Shown here piece by piece: positions 63,156 through 64,000 of a stretch of DNA of 64,000 nucleotides. Position 1 is the stretch's first letter, and each line of letters begins with the position of its first letter. The stretch is from Paracoccus saliphilus (GTDB taxonomy: Bacteria; Pseudomonadota; Alphaproteobacteria; Rhodobacterales; Rhodobacteraceae), in the NCBI GenBank assembly GCA_003255745.1, contig QKYL01000154.1:62001-126000 (forward strand), given 5' to 3'. Position numbers and translations under genes: made by a program. The notes under the pieces are model-generated. The model ran no database searches, was not told the DNA's origin, and saw only the letters and a program-made list of their open reading frames with translations.

Positions 63156-64000
63156 TCAGTCAGCCCGCGGCCGTGTCCACAGTCCTGCACGCGATGCCTT
63201 GGACCGGGGCAGCCGCGACATGCCCAGATCCAGACCGCCCCGCGCCATCAGCGCGACCTTGACCGGCTTGGACGTGCTGATCCGCTGTTGATAGGCTTCG
63301 GGTCCGCCCCTGCGGATGCGCGTCCCGATGGCGTGATAAATGCGCAATGCTGCGGCAATCGACCAGGCGCAGCGTGGCGGCAAGGACCCCAGCCCAACGC
63401 GCGCCGAGGCGTAGTAGGGGTCGGCCGCATCCAGCAGCCGCAGGATCACTGCATAGACTTGGGGCGACGGGACCGTTCCCTCGACCCGCGCGCCCGCCTG
63501 ATCCAGCCATTCCGAAGGAAGATAGCACCGGCCCAATGTGTGATCGTCCATCACGTCCCGTGCGATATTCGTCAGCTGGAAAGCCAGGCCCAGGTCGCAA
63601 GCCCGGTCAAGGACGTGCGGATCGCGGACACCCATGATGCGGGCCATCATCACCCCCACCACCCCTGCGACGTGATAGGAGTATTCCAGCACATCATCCA
63701 GGCTGTGATAGTGCCGCTGCTCGACATCCATGGCAAAGCCCCGGATCAGGTCCAAGGGCCACTGTTGCGGAAAGTCGTGACGCCGGGCCACGGCCCGCAG
63801 CGCGGCAAAGGGTGGGCTGACAGGATATTCGCCCTGCAGGGCCGCCAGGGTTTCGACCCGCAGCGCATGCAGCCTGGCCTGCGGGTCGGCAACAGGCTGT
63901 GGGCTGTCGCCCAGCACCTGCCCGTCGATCACGTCGTCGGCGTGGCGGCACCATGCATACAGCATCACCGTGTCATCGCGGATGCCCGGCGGCATCAGGC
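63156..64000 (-). CDS. crtB: Phytoene synthase, 5' end beyond the window
   Basis: The visible 281 residues are most of a squalene/phytoene synthase joining two GGPP molecules. The substrate-binding motifs DTVMLYAWCRHADDVID and LAFQLTNIARDVMDD carry the two Asp-rich centres. The reading frame continues to the window edge; by comparison with Paracoccus CrtB about 25 N-terminal residues are missing, and the in-frame Met at 63995 is internal. Upstream genes crtI, crtY, crtZ and crtW are expected beyond the edge. Confidence 0.93.
   Translation of the reverse strand, partial: LMPPGIRDDTVMLYAWCRHADDVIDGQVLGDSPQPVADPQARLHALRVETLAALQGEYPVSPPFAALRAVARRHDFPQQWPLDLIRGFAMDVEQRHYHSLDDVLEYSYHVAGVVGVMMARIMGVRDPHVLDRACDLGLAFQLTNIARDVMDDHTLGRCYLPSEWLDQAGARVEGTVPSPQVYAVILRLLDAADPYYASARVGLGSLPPRCAWSIAAALRIYHAIGTRIRRGGPEAYQQRISTSKPVKVALMARGGLDLGMSRLPRSKASRAGLWTRPRAD

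Overview
The window is GC-rich chromosomal DNA of a carotenoid-producing alphaproteobacterium of the Rhodobacteraceae, most likely Paracoccus. Reasons: a crtE gene convergent with a crtB gene whose proteins read like the Paracoccus astaxanthin-cluster enzymes, an alphaproteobacterial RpoH, the trxB/Lrp divergent pair, and a leucine-catabolic liu operon. Assignments rest on reading the sequence and family knowledge; no database search was run.

Region by region. 1-11,165 is housekeeping: trxB with a divergent Lrp regulator, the lgt-midA-pgeF operon (lipoprotein modification, methyltransferase, peptidoglycan-editing factor), ubiK, an RluA pseudouridine synthase that shares its start-codon bases with a divergent membrane-protein gene, rpoH, a one-TM unknown, NAD kinase and glyA. 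11,170-19,632 is a minus-strand leucine/isovalerate operon (isovaleryl-CoA dehydrogenase, an LprI-like secreted protein, an acyl-CoA synthetase, both methylcrotonyl-CoA carboxylase subunits, HMG-CoA lyase, methylglutaconyl-CoA hydratase) tightly coupled by overlapping start/stop codons. 19,805-34,600 holds a CobC-like phosphatase and CbiB, a transglutaminase, a PAS histidine kinase, an AGE-family sugar epimerase, Tex, a large Na+/H+ antiporter with a cyclic-nucleotide-binding domain, an Old Yellow Enzyme, glnB-glnA and the NAD(P)HX repair enzyme.

34,719-53,658 is an 18.9-kb integrated element in the 3' end of a tRNA-Leu(TAG) gene, flanked by a perfect 15-bp direct repeat. Beside the right repeat lie a tyrosine integrase, an AlpA-type regulator, a primase-polymerase/helicase protein, a palindrome- and repeat-rich putative origin and a terminase small subunit: the gene set and layout of a phage-inducible chromosomal island (phage satellite). 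The rest is a BREX anti-phage operon (ribbon-helix-helix protein, BrxA-like, BrxB, BrxC, PglX, type-B-like PglZ, BrxL) plus a protein with an Eco1/ESCO-like zinc finger and probable acetyltransferase fold. A phage satellite carrying a full BREX system is the main discovery candidate of this window.

53,662-58,572 is a LysR-type regulator divergent from dabB-dabA, an energy-coupled inorganic-carbon accumulation system. 58,899-60,975 is a pair of unknown genes (membrane/coiled-coil protein and a ClpP-fold protein). 61,060-64,000 carries a Crp/Fnr regulator divergent from crtE, with crtB running off the end of the window.
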